Source: Paraburkholderia bonniea | GTDB taxonomy: Bacteria; Pseudomonadota; Gammaproteobacteria; Burkholderiales; Burkholderiaceae | DNA: 64,000 nucleotides | Assembly: GCF_009455625.1 (NCBI RefSeq) | Contig: NZ_QPEQ01000001.1 | Coordinates: 2,604,001 to 2,668,000 of the forward strand | Direction of reading: 5' to 3' | Part shown: one piece after another, positions 1-8,577 of the stretch | How positions within the stretch are numbered: position 1 is the stretch's first letter | How the letters are laid out: each line of letters opens with the position of its first letter | Notes under the pieces: generated by a model | What the model was told of the DNA's origin: nothing | Databases searched by the model: none | Seen by the model: the letters and a program-made list of their open reading frames with translations, nothing else | Made by a program: the position numbers and the translations under genes

Positions 1-412
1 TTGCGCCATCCACCAGCATCGCGGCAATCGAGCCGATCATCATCGGCGTGACGAGCTCCGGCATACCCATGGCAAAAGGCACACCAAGCGGAATCATCAG
101 TGAGTTAGCCGCGCCGAACGTGGCCGATGAAATCGAGGTCTGCACCAGGTTCTGGCGCTCCAGCACCCGGAAGCGGCGCGTGATGGCCAATGGAATACGC
201 GAGAACACGATGGCAATCAGCGCACCGATGATCGACGTGTTGGCCGAGATGCCCAGCGACACGATCAATTGCATCCCGATGATCGCGCCCAGAACCGACA
301 GCCCAATAGAAACCAGCATCAGCAGTGGCTCGAAGAACGAAACGCGGGTGCGTTCGGGCTTCGGACCGGAGGGTGTTTCGGGTGTATCGGGAAGGTCCAC
401 AACTGCTTTCAT
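1..412 (-). CDS. Multi-pass membrane transporter, N-terminal part (possible OPT/YSL family), cut by window edge
   Basis: An open frame runs leftward from ATG at 412-410 to the window edge, 137 codons with no stop. The product starts MKAVVDLPDTPETP, has a short hydrophilic cytoplasmic tail, then hydrophobic helices at about residues 26-50 and 55-75 and again after about 100 (motifs SFFEPLLMLVSIG, TSIIGALIAIVFSR, AANSLMIPLGVPFAMGMP). The pattern RQNLVQT-SATFGAANSL resembles oligopeptide/siderophore (OPT/YSL) transporters of Burkholderiaceae, but this is from memory and only the first quarter is present. It lies 68 bp downstream of the IclR regulator gene on the same strand, so regulator and transporter may be co-transcribed, with the regulator controlling uptake of the transported compound. 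Membrane transporter is well supported; the family is tentative. Confidence 0.65.
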   Translation of the reverse strand, partial: MKAVVDLPDTPETPSGPKPERTRVSFFEPLLMLVSIGLSVLGAIIGMQLIVSLGISANTSIIGALIAIVFSRIPLAITRRFRVLERQNLVQTSISSATFGAANSLMIPLGVPFAMGMPELVTPMMIGSIAAMLVDGA

Positions 413-480
413 GATGTTTTGTCTCCGGCTGCGGCTGTTACGCTATGTAATGAATAAAAAGTAAGGGATGCTCAGCGTGC

Positions 481-1209
481 CTAACGATTCAACCCAACCA
501 CGGGTTCAATCGTTTCACGCGTTTTCTTCAGAATTTCGACTAATTGGGTAACCGTCTCACCTTCAATCCGTTGCAGGGGGCCAGCAATTCCCAGCGAACC
601 AATGACTCGGCGCCGGTCGGACGAGCGCAGTGGCAAGGCCACGCCCGCTACCGTGGCAGCAGCCTCTTCACGGGTGTAGCTCCAGCCATCGGCGCGAATC
701 CGGGCAAGATCGCCGTCAATCGTGGCGGCATCGGCAATGTCCGCGCTCTGATAAATCGCCGCCCGAAACTCATCTGACTGGAACGCCAGGATGACTTTCG
801 CGTGAGCACCTGCCAGCAACGAAAAGCGCTGGCCAAGCTCAACGGAAAAACGCAGTTGCTGCTGGCTTTGCCCGATGTCGGTGCAAACCCCTTCGTTGCC
901 ATCTAGCAGCGTCAAAAAGACCGTCTCGCCGCAGTGTTCGGCCAGCGCGTCTAACGCAGGCTGGACCACCGCTGACGGCACGAAGGTTTGATGAGCGACC
1001 TGCCCTAGCTCGAACAAACGCAAACCGAGCGCGTAACGGCCTGCGCTGTCCTGCATCAGAAAGCCGTTCGCCGCGAAGGTCGCCAGCACACGATGCACAA
1101 CCGCGTGATGCGTCCCGGTTGCTTTTGCAAGTTCGCGCACGCCCCACGTTGGTTCATCAATCGTGAAACGGGTCAGTAAAGCCAATGCGCTATCTAGTGT
1201 TTTTAACAT
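481..1209 (-). CDS. IclR-family transcriptional regulator
   Basis: The product is 242 aa, the normal size for IclR regulators. It has an N-terminal winged helix-turn-helix (about residues 5-60, with the segment WGVRELAKATGTHHAVVHRVLATF as the recognition region) and a C-terminal effector-binding domain (about 75-235, with LLAGAHAKVILAF and the late SLGIAGP strand). It begins with ATG at 1209, preceded on the minus strand by a purine-rich stretch (agagagacaac). IclR proteins bind small metabolites and switch adjacent catabolic or transport genes. The neighbouring truncated transporter gene downstream on the same strand is the likely target. The effector cannot be read from the sequence. Confidence 0.9.
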   Translation of the reverse strand: MLKTLDSALALLTRFTIDEPTWGVRELAKATGTHHAVVHRVLATFAANGFLMQDSAGRYALGLRLFELGQVAHQTFVPSAVVQPALDALAEHCGETVFLTLLDGNEGVCTDIGQSQQQLRFSVELGQRFSLLAGAHAKVILAFQSDEFRAAIYQSADIADAATIDGDLARIRADGWSYTREEAAATVAGVALPLRSSDRRRVIGSLGIAGPLQRIEGETVTQLVEILKKTRETIEPVVGLNR

Positions 1210-1709
1210 GTTGTCTCTCTATGAGATACAGCGTCTCTTGTTGAAAAAAGAATATGCGATAGGAATTGGAGCGTCAATATCGGGTTAACGAGATAAGCCC
1301 TCGAGAAAAAGCCGCGCATCAATCCACAAAGCGCTCCCGCCGAAAGCTTTCTCTTTCCTTTCGAACTTTTAATCTTCTAGTGATGGCTAATGAACTGCCG
1401 GGCAGCGCCGGGCTCATCTGCCAGGTGGTTAATGCATGTGATGGGTGAGACAAGCGCTTGATGTCTGGCTTGGGGTCGCATGCTGACCTTGCGAACTTTC
1501 CGGTCAGCGAGACCACGTTCTGATTGCGTTGCCTAGCCTTGCGCAACCTTCATGCTGACAGGCGCTGCGCCCCGTCTGACGGGAGAAGCACGCTGAACGT
1601 GTCCACCACTTGTGACGAGAAGAAGTGCGTCATAACGATTCGCTCAGGAGACGCAATCAATTTTCGGACGCAAAGAAAATTTGCTTGCTTAGCACAAGGA
1701 AATTTAAAT
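1210..1709. other. Intergenic DNA, no gene recognised
   Basis: About 500 bp between the IclR gene and the transposase-module remnant. It must contain the leftward promoter of the IclR gene (AT-rich stretch around 1210-1260). Short open frames on both strands here lack a convincing ribosome site or recognisable product. I see no RNA gene or repeat. Confidence 0.5.
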
Positions 1710-2345
1710 TTGTCATAAAAATGTATGCGTATTGAATTGTTTCGTGTACACTCCGCTTCAGATTAACGTGTGGAAAGAAATCCACAAGAGTACGAAGCAA
1801 ATGGCCCAAAGAGCCTGGAAAGAAAGCCTCCAGGCGTTCCGCAAGCGCAGCGTGACTGGCAAGCGGCACAGCGGCCAAGGCAGCAATTCACAGCAAAACT
1901 GGCTTCCACGCCAGGGTTTCCCTGATCCAGGCCTCAGCCTGCAAGCGAATTCCTGGCATTGAACTGGGCATACCGTTACCGGCATGCCCAGTTCAATGCT
2001 AAGGACTGCGTGTTTGAATGGAAGCTAGCTGGCACATTGCAGGCAAACGGCTTCCCGGTAACGAATCTAATGACGTTACCCGCGGCCAATAGCCTGATGC
2101 AGACCTGAAACACCGCATCACCCGCCGCTTGTACCCGCACCGCCAGAATGTTGTTGGGCAACGCAGCACCGGTTGTCTGCGAAGCACACAAGGCTCATCA
2201 GGCACTCTCCCAGGGTGCGCTTATGTCAGCCGCGCCTCACGCGAAGCCACCTCCTGAAGCAATTAGCCGGAATTTCCACACGCCCTCTGGAAGCGTAATT
2301 TTTATTATTCAAATCCGGCAACAGTTAGTCCGCAGACAATAACAA
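1710..2345 (+). mobile_element. Remnant of an ISL3-like transposase module (internally deleted copy)
   Basis: This stretch aligns by eye with 6822-8665. Both begin TTGTCATAAA, share a reduced 5' region (e.g. cgtgtacactccg / cgtgtagactccg, then attaacgtgtg), and then resemble the start of the transposase gene (agctggcacattgcaggcaa versus ggctggcacgttgctggcaa). Near 2158 the match jumps to the 3' end of the transposase (cagcaccggttgtctgcgaa versus cagcactgattgttagcgga, then acacaaggct) and continues past the stop (ggaatttttattat-type sequence and cagt-agtccgc). About 1.2 kb of the transposase core is therefore missing. No open frame is left. The region is a pseudogene scar that also marks the left end of a duplicated TAA module. 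Confidence 0.7.
1956..1999. repeat. Perfect 16-bp inverted repeat (hairpin)
   Basis: GCATTGAACTGGGCAT (1956-1971) is followed by a 12-nt spacer and its exact reverse complement ATGCCCAGTTCAATGC (1984-1999). There is no T-run, so it is not a canonical terminator. It lies inside the transposase-module remnant and has no counterpart in the second copy, which instead carries a different perfect palindrome (TTCCAACGTTGGAA, 6983-6996). Confidence 0.75.
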
Positions 2346-2820
2346 CATCTTTTATATTTTTTCGCTCCTCCGCTCAATCTTTAGCGGCATGGATCTTTGT
2401 CCAATTTTAATTAGCAATTTTATTGATTGCGGCATGTATTTAATAAAAAATGCGCGCCTTAATTATTTTTCACAAGGGAACCTGATATCTGCCTGAAAAT
2501 TTTTTTGTAACAGTTTCCCCGTAATACACAAGCCGCTTACTCCTGCACATAAACCCCTTCCCATCAAGCCTTTCAGCACGATGGCTGAGCGAGTTCGCGC
2601 ATCTATAACGAATTATTTTAAATTTAGAATAATTCCTCAATTCACTTATCAGTCGCGCATCACGACGATTTAAATCGCGCACCCAAAACTCATCAGATTT
2701 TGACAATCTGAGACTTCATCCCCTGAAAATAATAATCAGCCTATATCAAGCACAGCAGTAAAGCACCGAAGGGAAAGGCATAGCAAATTTATCTTCATTC
2801 ACCTATGGAATTTTTTACTC
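2346..2820 (+). promoter_or_regulatory. AT-rich leader upstream of the first TAA gene
   Basis: About 475 bp of AT-rich DNA with no convincing gene. It aligns loosely with the leader of the second TAA gene: aaatgcgcgc near 2449 versus near 8842, then a-cctgatatctgcctgaaaa versus gagatctacctgaaaaa, and further pairs up to about 2650/9060. The leader has diverged far more than the coding regions it precedes. The promoter and a long 5' untranslated region are expected here. A weak ribosome site (atggaa) lies about 10 bp before the ATG at 2821. Confidence 0.5.
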
Positions 2821-5800
2821 ATGAACAGGATCTATCGCGTTATCTGGAATAGCACTCACCACGCCTGGGCCGTCGCCTCTGAAATAGCCAGCGGCCGGCG
2901 TAAAGGCGGGACGAATAAAAGAACTCTCGCCGCCGCGATACTCGCTGGAGGCAGAAGCGCTCGATCAATCAGGGCCGTAGCGATGCTAGCTAGTGCTTGT
3001 GCCATCGGCCTCGTTAGCATGAACGCCTCTGCCAGTGAATGTCTGTCGTCACCCTCTCCGGAAAACATGGCGCAAACGGCCAACGCTTGTGCTTCGGAGC
3101 CGAGTCCCCTGCAGACAGCATCCGTTTCATCTGATGCCAATGGCGTCCCAGACGCGAACCTCAGCACAACCGGCACCCGCACGCCAAGGCTGAACCACGA
3201 GAAAGTCTCCTTACGCACACCCAGAATGGCGGCGAACGGTATGGACGTTTACTTTGCGGCCACTGGCGCTGGTGACTCGAGCTCAATTTCGGAAGCGTTC
3301 GCATCCGACGGAGGCTCGATTGCGCTTGGATCCGCCAGCAAGGCCGTCGGGGCCGGCAGCGTTGCGCTAGGCAACCATGCCTGGGCATCAGGCAGTCGTG
3401 GTAATACCGTCGCACTGGGAAACAACGCACTAGCTTCGGCTAATGACTCGGTAGCACTGGGCTCAAACAGCGTGGCGAATCAGGAACAGACCGTGTCCAT
3501 CGGGACGAGCGACAACAAACGCCGGATCGTCAATGTTGCCTCGGGTACCGCCGCTACCGATGCGCTCAACGTCTCGCAACTCCAGGGCGTAACGACAACG
3601 CTAGGCGGTGATGCAGCAGTCACGGCTGATGGCTCTATCAAGGCACCGTCTTATAGCGTGCAAGGGGCGACTGCCAACACCGTGGGTGCAGCACTGAGCA
3701 GTCTCGATACCGCCGTCAGTAACAACACCCGCGGTATATCCAGCAACACCGTCGTCATCAATAGAAACACCCGCGCTATCTCGAAGCTGGGAGGCGATGT
3801 CGCCACGCAATCAGTCACTATCGCTCACCTCTGGGCCGACGCGAACAACCTCGCCAAAGGCGCAATTGGCTTTATCCGGCAGCACCCAACCGACGGGGCC
3901 ATCACTGTCGCCAAAGACACGGATGGCACTACCGTGAACTTCAAGGGCTCTGCTGGCACACGCCAGTTAAACGGCATCTCGGAAGGCGCGGCCAATACCG
4001 ATGCAGTCAATGTCTCGCAGCTCAAAAGCGCAACCACAGCATTAGGTGGTGGTGCGGCGGTCAAGGCCGATGGCTCCATCGAGGCACCGTCTTATCTGGT
4101 GCAAGGTGTGAGCACTAGCAACGTAGGCTCGGCACTGGCCAGCCTCGATACCGTCACCACGAAAAACACCGGTGACATCGTTACCAACACCACCAGCATC
4201 AACAAAAACACCAGCGATATTTCGCAGCACTCCGGCGATATCTCCAAGCTCAACACCAAGGTGAACAACATTGCTGACGGAGCAACCAGCTTCGTCCAGC
4301 AAAACGCCACCAGCAAGGCCATCACCATTGCCAAAAACACGGGCGGCACCAGTGTCGACTTCACCGGCTCCGATGGCGCACGTCAATTAACTGGCGTGTC
4401 GAAAGGCGCTGCGGAAACTGATGCAGTCAACGTCTCGCAACTCAAGAGTGCGACGACCGCGCTAGGCGGTGGTGCAAAAGTCAATGCCGATGGCTCCATC
4501 AAGGCACCGTCTTATCTGGTGCAAGGTGTGAGCGCTAGCAACGTAGGCTCGGCACTGGCCAGCCTCGATACCGTCACCACGAAAAACACCGGTGACATCG
4601 TTATCAACACCACCAGCATCAACAAAAATGCCAGCGATATTTCGACGCTCAACACCACGGTGAACAACGTCACCAGTGGCACCACCGGCCTCGTCCAGCA
4701 AAACGCCACCAGCAAGGTCATCACCATTGCCAAAAACACGGGCGGCACCACGCTAGACCTCACCGGCACCGCTGGCACACGTCAACTCAATGGCGTATCG
4801 AAAGGCGCGGCAGATACCGATGCGGTCAACGTCTCGCAGCTCAAACGTGCGACGACAGCGTTAGGCGGTGGTGCGAAAGTCAATGCCGATGGCTCCATCA
4901 AGGCACCGTCTTATGTGATGCAGGGCACAACCGTCAACAACGTGGGCGCGGCACTAACCATCCTCAATGAAGCCACCACGGAAAACGCCGGTGACATCGT
5001 TACCAACGCCACCAGCATCAACAAAAATGCCCACGATATCTCCAGGCATTCGGACGACATCTCGACCCTTAGCAACACGGTAAACAACATCAGCGGCAGC
5101 GCAACCAGCTTCATCCAGCAGGACGCCACCAGCCAGGCCATCACCGTCGCCCAAAGCACAGGCGGCACCACGCTAGACCTCACCGGCACCGCTGGCACAC
5201 GTCAACTCAATGGCGTATCGAAAGGCGCAGCAGATACCGATGCGGTCAACGTCTCACAGCTCAAGGGCGTCACTGCCGTACTAGGGGGCAACGCAGAAAT
5301 CAATGCCGATGGCTCCATCAAGGCACCGTCTTATGTGGTGCAAGGCACAACCGCTAACAACGTGGGCGCGGCTTTGAGCAGCCTCGATGCCGCCACCACG
5401 AAAAACACCAGCGATATCTCCAGCCTCGGCACCTCGATCAGCGACATCGCCAGCGGTACTACCGGCCTCGTCCAGCAAGATCACACGACGCAAAAAATCA
5501 CCATCGCCAGCACGCAAGGCGGCGGGTTAATCAATATCGCGGGATCGGCTGGGCCGCGCGTGATGACTGGCCTCGCCAACGGCGTCAACAACCACGACGC
5601 GGTCACCGTGGCCCAATTGAAATCAGTTGGTCTGGTCGATCCAGGCGGCAAGATGATGGGGGCCGTGCTCTATGACGACATCTCTCTCGGCCGTGCCACG
5701 CTAGGCGGCACTCACGGCACAGTGATAGCAAATCTCGCCAATGGCCAGATCACGGCTGACAGCCTGGAAGCGGTCAACGGCGGCCAGTTGTTCACCCTGC

Positions 5801-6462
5801 AAGAGCAGATCAGCGACAAGCTCACATCATTGAATGGCCGGGTCAATGATCTCGACGACAAGGTGACGAACAGCAACCAAGTCTCACAGGAGCTGTCTAA
5901 TAATTCAGGAATCCGTGAAATTCAGATCATCAAGAGCTTGCAAGGCACGATTGATCCCTCAAGCGGCAACATCGTGATTGGCACGGGTGCGCAAGCGACG
6001 GGCAACGGCAGCATTGCTATCGGCCATGGTGCGGCAGCACCCGCAGCCAATGCAGTGGCACTTGGTCAGGGTTCGCTCGCTGACCGGGATAACACTGTCT
6101 CGGTCGGCTCACCCGGCGCGGAGCGTCAGATCACCAATGTCGCGGATGGCATCGCGCCAACCGATGCCGCCAACATGAGTCAGTTGAACAGCCGCTTCGA
6201 CTCAGCCCAGCAGGCGATCGGCTCCGTAGCACGCAATGCTTATGCGGGGATTGCAGCCGCCATGGCGATGCCAAACATGACGCCATCGGGCCCTGGCCGC
6301 ACGATCATCGCAGCCGGTGCGGCGAACTATAAAAATGGCTCCGCTGCCGCAGCAGGCGTGACGTACCGCTCAATGAACGAACGCTGGCTCGTCAATGGCG
6401 CCATCTCGGTGACCTCAACCGGCGACGCCGGGGTACGCACCCAGGTCGGCTACGAGTTCTAG
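2821..6462 (+). CDS. Trimeric autotransporter adhesin (YadA/Hia-like), 1213 aa
   Basis: A surface adhesin that would trimerise in the outer membrane (type Vc secretion). Residues 1-30 are the extended signal peptide region (MNRIYRVIWN, then a basic stretch), followed by a hydrophobic signal core near 55-70 ending NASA. A YadA-type head (SIALG, SVALG, TVALG repeats) spans about 160-225, followed by a neck (RRIVNVASGTAATDALNVSQL type). The stalk has repeating modules, each ending G-ARQL/GTRQL-G(I/V)S(K)GA-TDAVNVSQL. The GTRQL codons lie 420, 399 and 420 bp apart, all multiples of 21 bp. A second short head (about 1048-1100) precedes the membrane anchor (about 1123-1213), which ends in Phe as outer-membrane proteins do. 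It is a smaller paralogue of the TAA gene at 9233. Confidence 0.95.
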   Translation: MNRIYRVIWNSTHHAWAVASEIASGRRKGGTNKRTLAAAILAGGRSARSIRAVAMLASACAIGLVSMNASASECLSSPSPENMAQTANACASEPSPLQTASVSSDANGVPDANLSTTGTRTPRLNHEKVSLRTPRMAANGMDVYFAATGAGDSSSISEAFASDGGSIALGSASKAVGAGSVALGNHAWASGSRGNTVALGNNALASANDSVALGSNSVANQEQTVSIGTSDNKRRIVNVASGTAATDALNVSQLQGVTTTLGGDAAVTADGSIKAPSYSVQGATANTVGAALSSLDTAVSNNTRGISSNTVVINRNTRAISKLGGDVATQSVTIAHLWADANNLAKGAIGFIRQHPTDGAITVAKDTDGTTVNFKGSAGTRQLNGISEGAANTDAVNVSQLKSATTALGGGAAVKADGSIEAPSYLVQGVSTSNVGSALASLDTVTTKNTGDIVTNTTSINKNTSDISQHSGDISKLNTKVNNIADGATSFVQQNATSKAITIAKNTGGTSVDFTGSDGARQLTGVSKGAAETDAVNVSQLKSATTALGGGAKVNADGSIKAPSYLVQGVSASNVGSALASLDTVTTKNTGDIVINTTSINKNASDISTLNTTVNNVTSGTTGLVQQNATSKVITIAKNTGGTTLDLTGTAGTRQLNGVSKGAADTDAVNVSQLKRATTALGGGAKVNADGSIKAPSYVMQGTTVNNVGAALTILNEATTENAGDIVTNATSINKNAHDISRHSDDISTLSNTVNNISGSATSFIQQDATSQAITVAQSTGGTTLDLTGTAGTRQLNGVSKGAADTDAVNVSQLKGVTAVLGGNAEINADGSIKAPSYVVQGTTANNVGAALSSLDAATTKNTSDISSLGTSISDIASGTTGLVQQDHTTQKITIASTQGGGLINIAGSAGPRVMTGLANGVNNHDAVTVAQLKSVGLVDPGGKMMGAVLYDDISLGRATLGGTHGTVIANLANGQITADSLEAVNGGQLFTLQEQISDKLTSLNGRVNDLDDKVTNSNQVSQELSNNSGIREIQIIKSLQGTIDPSSGNIVIGTGAQATGNGSIAIGHGAAAPAANAVALGQGSLADRDNTVSVGSPGAERQITNVADGIAPTDAANMSQLNSRFDSAQQAIGSVARNAYAGIAAAMAMPNMTPSGPGRTIIAAGAANYKNGSAAAAGVTYRSMNERWLVNGAISVTSTGDAGVRTQVGYEF
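3590..5460 (+). repeat. Stalk-module repeats inside the first TAA gene
   Basis: Four imperfect direct repeats of about 400-420 bp, each encoding ALGG-A-V-ADGSI-APSY-VQG, a heptad coiled coil (NTGDI/NTTSI/KNTSDI), G-T-F/L-VQQ-AT-ITIAK and the neck GTRQLNGVSKGA-TDAVNVSQL. The conserved Arg codon of GTRQL/GARQL falls at 3961, 4381, 4780 and 5200. Confidence 0.9.
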
Positions 6463-6524
6463 TCTTTGGCTAAACGCACCAGCGCCGCACTCGCCGAAGC
6501 CGGTTAAAGCAAACGCCTGGCAGC

Positions 6525-6566
6525 AAAAACGGGACGTCAATTCAGTTCATTGACGTCCCGTTTTTT
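6525..6566 (+). terminator. Rho-independent terminator of the first TAA gene
   Basis: AAAAACGGGACGTCAAT pairs with ATTGACGTCCCGTTTTTT around a 7-nt loop, giving a perfect GC-rich stem followed by a T-run, 60 bp after the TAA stop. A related hairpin (CGGGACGTC...GACGTCTCG) follows the second TAA gene, supporting duplication of the whole unit. Confidence 0.9.
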
Positions 6567-6895
6567 ATGCCGCAGAGATACGAAACGCGCGAACCTTCCC
6601 TCACCCGCCATCGAGACCCATCGAGACCGCGCTCCAATGACGGATGAGCCTGGCACAACATCACGGCGAGGTAGAAGCCATGCCATGCGTGGCCGAAAAA
6701 TCGCCATGCACTCATCCGCCATCCGCTACCGAAGCAACCCATTCATGATTAATTAAGGAAACCATAATTATTTTTCACAAAAGAATCCGGGTTCTACCAG
6801 CCCATCACGACGAATGGCGAATTGTCATAAATGTGTATGCAAACTGAATTTATCGTGTAGACTCCGTATCAAATTAACGTGTGTAAAAAATTTTC
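6567..6895. other. Spacer between first TAA terminator and transposase module
   Basis: No gene is recognised. The stretch near 6762 (taattatttttcacaa) repeats a piece of the first TAA leader (2460-2474). The transposase module homologous to 1710-2345 begins with TTGTCA at 6822, with TGAATT 17 bp further on. The same TTGTCA-17-TGAATT arrangement occurs at 1710 and could be a weak promoter for the transposase, but the match is poor. Confidence 0.4.
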
Positions 6896-7123
6896 ATGAC
6901 TGTGAGCAAATGGGCCCGCGAGCCCGATGCGATTGGCAACTGGCACAACGATTCTCCGAGCGCCAGCCCCCAGCAGACAAGCTTCCAACGTTGGAACCCT
7001 CTGGAACACGGCAAAGTCTGCAAGCAAACCCAAGACGAGTTGAAAGCCGACAAAAAACTTTCCCACCGTTGTAATGTTCAGTACTGCGACCAGCTTTTTC
7101 AGCTGACTGGCGGGTCGAAATGA
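6896..7123 (+). CDS. Small ORF (75 aa) overlapping the transposase start by ATGA
   Basis: ATG at 6896, stop TGA at 7121-7123. The stop overlaps the ATG of the transposase gene (ATGA at 7120), the classic arrangement for translational coupling. The product is hydrophilic, with Trp, Cys and Lys near the ends, and matches no family I recognise. The homologous stretch in the deleted copy (around 1795-1920) still reads partly alike at protein level (GNWHN-SPSASPQQ versus GKRHS-QGSNSQQ), but the N-terminal frame differs. It may be an accessory ORF of the element or simply a leader peptide. Low confidence that it is a real gene. Confidence 0.3.
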   Translation: MTVSKWAREPDAIGNWHNDSPSASPQQTSFQRWNPLEHGKVCKQTQDELKADKKLSHRCNVQYCDQLFQLTGGSK

Positions 7124-8577
7124 CGGGCATTTTCGCTAACAATCAGGGCCTTCCTGGCTGGCACGTTGCTGGCAAGCGGCTTGTCGGCAATGAGTACGAG
7201 CTTGAGGTTACCTACGACAAGCAGCCCGATTCCTGCCAGAAATGCGGCACCACCGGGCGCTTGTACAAGCACGGCCAGAAGCCTGTTATCTACCGCGACA
7301 GCCCTATTTCTGGTCACCCTGTCCGCTTGATGGTCAATGTCCAGCGCTTCAAGTGCCGGAACTGCGGCAGCACCTTCCAGCAGGCGCTTGACAACATGGA
7401 ACCCGGCAGGCTGATGACCGTGCGGTGCGCCGAATACATCGCCAAGCAGTGCCTGCACGACACCTTCACGAACATCGCCACCCAACTGGGTCTCAACGAG
7501 ACGACCGTGCGGCATGTCGCAGCTGACTATATTCACAAGCTAAACGGGCAATACGCATTGCCAGAGGTTGAATATCTGGGCATCGGCGAGCTTTATCTGG
7601 GCGGCGAGATATGCGCCATGATTGCGGACGTGGCAAGCCAGAAGCCGGTGGACATCATTCAGGGCTGCGACAAGCAGGCCATCGTCTGCTGGCTGCAAAA
7701 CTATCCTTTCCGCAGCAGCATCAAGGCGGTATCGACTGATTTGTGTACGGATTACCGCGACGCAGTCAACGAGGTTCTTGGCGTGCCGGTGGTGCTGGAC
7801 AAGTTCCACGTCGCCAGAATGATGAACACCGTGCTGGAAAACATCCCGCGCCGCCTGCGCCCTGCCCAGGAGAAAAAAGCTGCCAGGAGGCACATCTCAC
7901 CGGGCCAGCACCATCTGATCGAAAAGCCGCAGGCGACACGCGGGACAAGACTTGAGCATCCCCCGGAGATCCGGAAGGCAGACGAGTTCAAGGAAGCACT
8001 GTTTCGCATCTACGGCCTGTCGAAAGCCGAGGCCATCGAAACGTATGACGCATGGCTGGCATCCGCGCAGAAGGTAGGCCAGAAAGACTTGGGTGACCTG
8101 ATACAGGCCATGAAGAACTGGCGGGCACAGATCCTCAATTACTTCGACTTCCCCGTCATGAGCGCCTACACCGAAGCGCTGAACGGCATCGCCAAAGTGA
8201 CAAGCCAGATGGGGCGCGGCTACTCGTTCGAAGTACTGCGAGCGCGGATTCTGTTCAAGGGACTCGGCTTCCCAGGCAAGTCGGCAGCGCCATCGGCCAC
8301 GCCCGCGCAAGAGCTGAAAATGGCCTGCACGGTGGCCAAAGCCCGCCTGCCTCACTACCTGATTCGAGCCCGGACACGGGCTCGCCTACTCCTGGAGCAG
8401 GTTTCACACTGCTTTTCCTGCCGTGGGAAATTCGAACCAACAGAGCTTTTTCTGAGTGACACAGCACTGATTGTTAGCGGAGAACACAAGGCTAAAGGGG
8501 TATTCCTGTGTCGACCGTGCTTTACCCAATTTCACACTAAGACCGGTCTTATGCACCGGACAGATTCCAGTTCCTGA
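7120..8577 (+). CDS. ISL3-like transposase, probably catalytically impaired
   Basis: 485 aa, the size of ISL3-family transposases. N-terminal zinc ribbon (CQKCG about residues 40-44, CRNCG about 83-87), a helix-turn-helix region near 120-140, then the DDE core: AVSTDL-TDYRDAV and VVLDKFHVARMMN, and late Glu in YTEALNGIAKVTSQMGRGYSFEVLRAR. A C-terminal CFSC...CRPC zinc-finger-like tail follows. The first catalytic aspartate normally sits in LGID-E. Here codon 156 (7585-7587) is GGC, giving LGIGELYL, so the usual first metal-binding Asp is Gly. I could not find terminal inverted repeats or target-site duplications. The gene sits between the two TAA genes and a deleted copy lies upstream of the first. 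Confidence 0.8.
   Translation: MTGIFANNQGLPGWHVAGKRLVGNEYELEVTYDKQPDSCQKCGTTGRLYKHGQKPVIYRDSPISGHPVRLMVNVQRFKCRNCGSTFQQALDNMEPGRLMTVRCAEYIAKQCLHDTFTNIATQLGLNETTVRHVAADYIHKLNGQYALPEVEYLGIGELYLGGEICAMIADVASQKPVDIIQGCDKQAIVCWLQNYPFRSSIKAVSTDLCTDYRDAVNEVLGVPVVLDKFHVARMMNTVLENIPRRLRPAQEKKAARRHISPGQHHLIEKPQATRGTRLEHPPEIRKADEFKEALFRIYGLSKAEAIETYDAWLASAQKVGQKDLGDLIQAMKNWRAQILNYFDFPVMSAYTEALNGIAKVTSQMGRGYSFEVLRARILFKGLGFPGKSAAPSATPAQELKMACTVAKARLPHYLIRARTRARLLLEQVSHCFSCRGKFEPTELFLSDTALIVSGEHKAKGVFLCRPCFTQFHTKTGLMHRTDSSS

Noticed and set aside
48..464. 138-aa plus-strand ORF at the left edge
   Set aside because: It is the reverse shadow of the transporter frame on the minus strand (ATG at 412), whose product has hydrophobic helices while the plus-strand product has none.
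1732..1962. 76-aa ORF in the IS remnant
   Set aside because: It corresponds to the degraded 5' part of the transposase module, with a frame different at its N-terminus from the intact copy. Not called as a gene.
2470..2706. 78-aa minus-strand ORF in the first TAA leader
   Set aside because: The homologous leader of the second TAA does not keep this frame, so it is unlikely to be coding.
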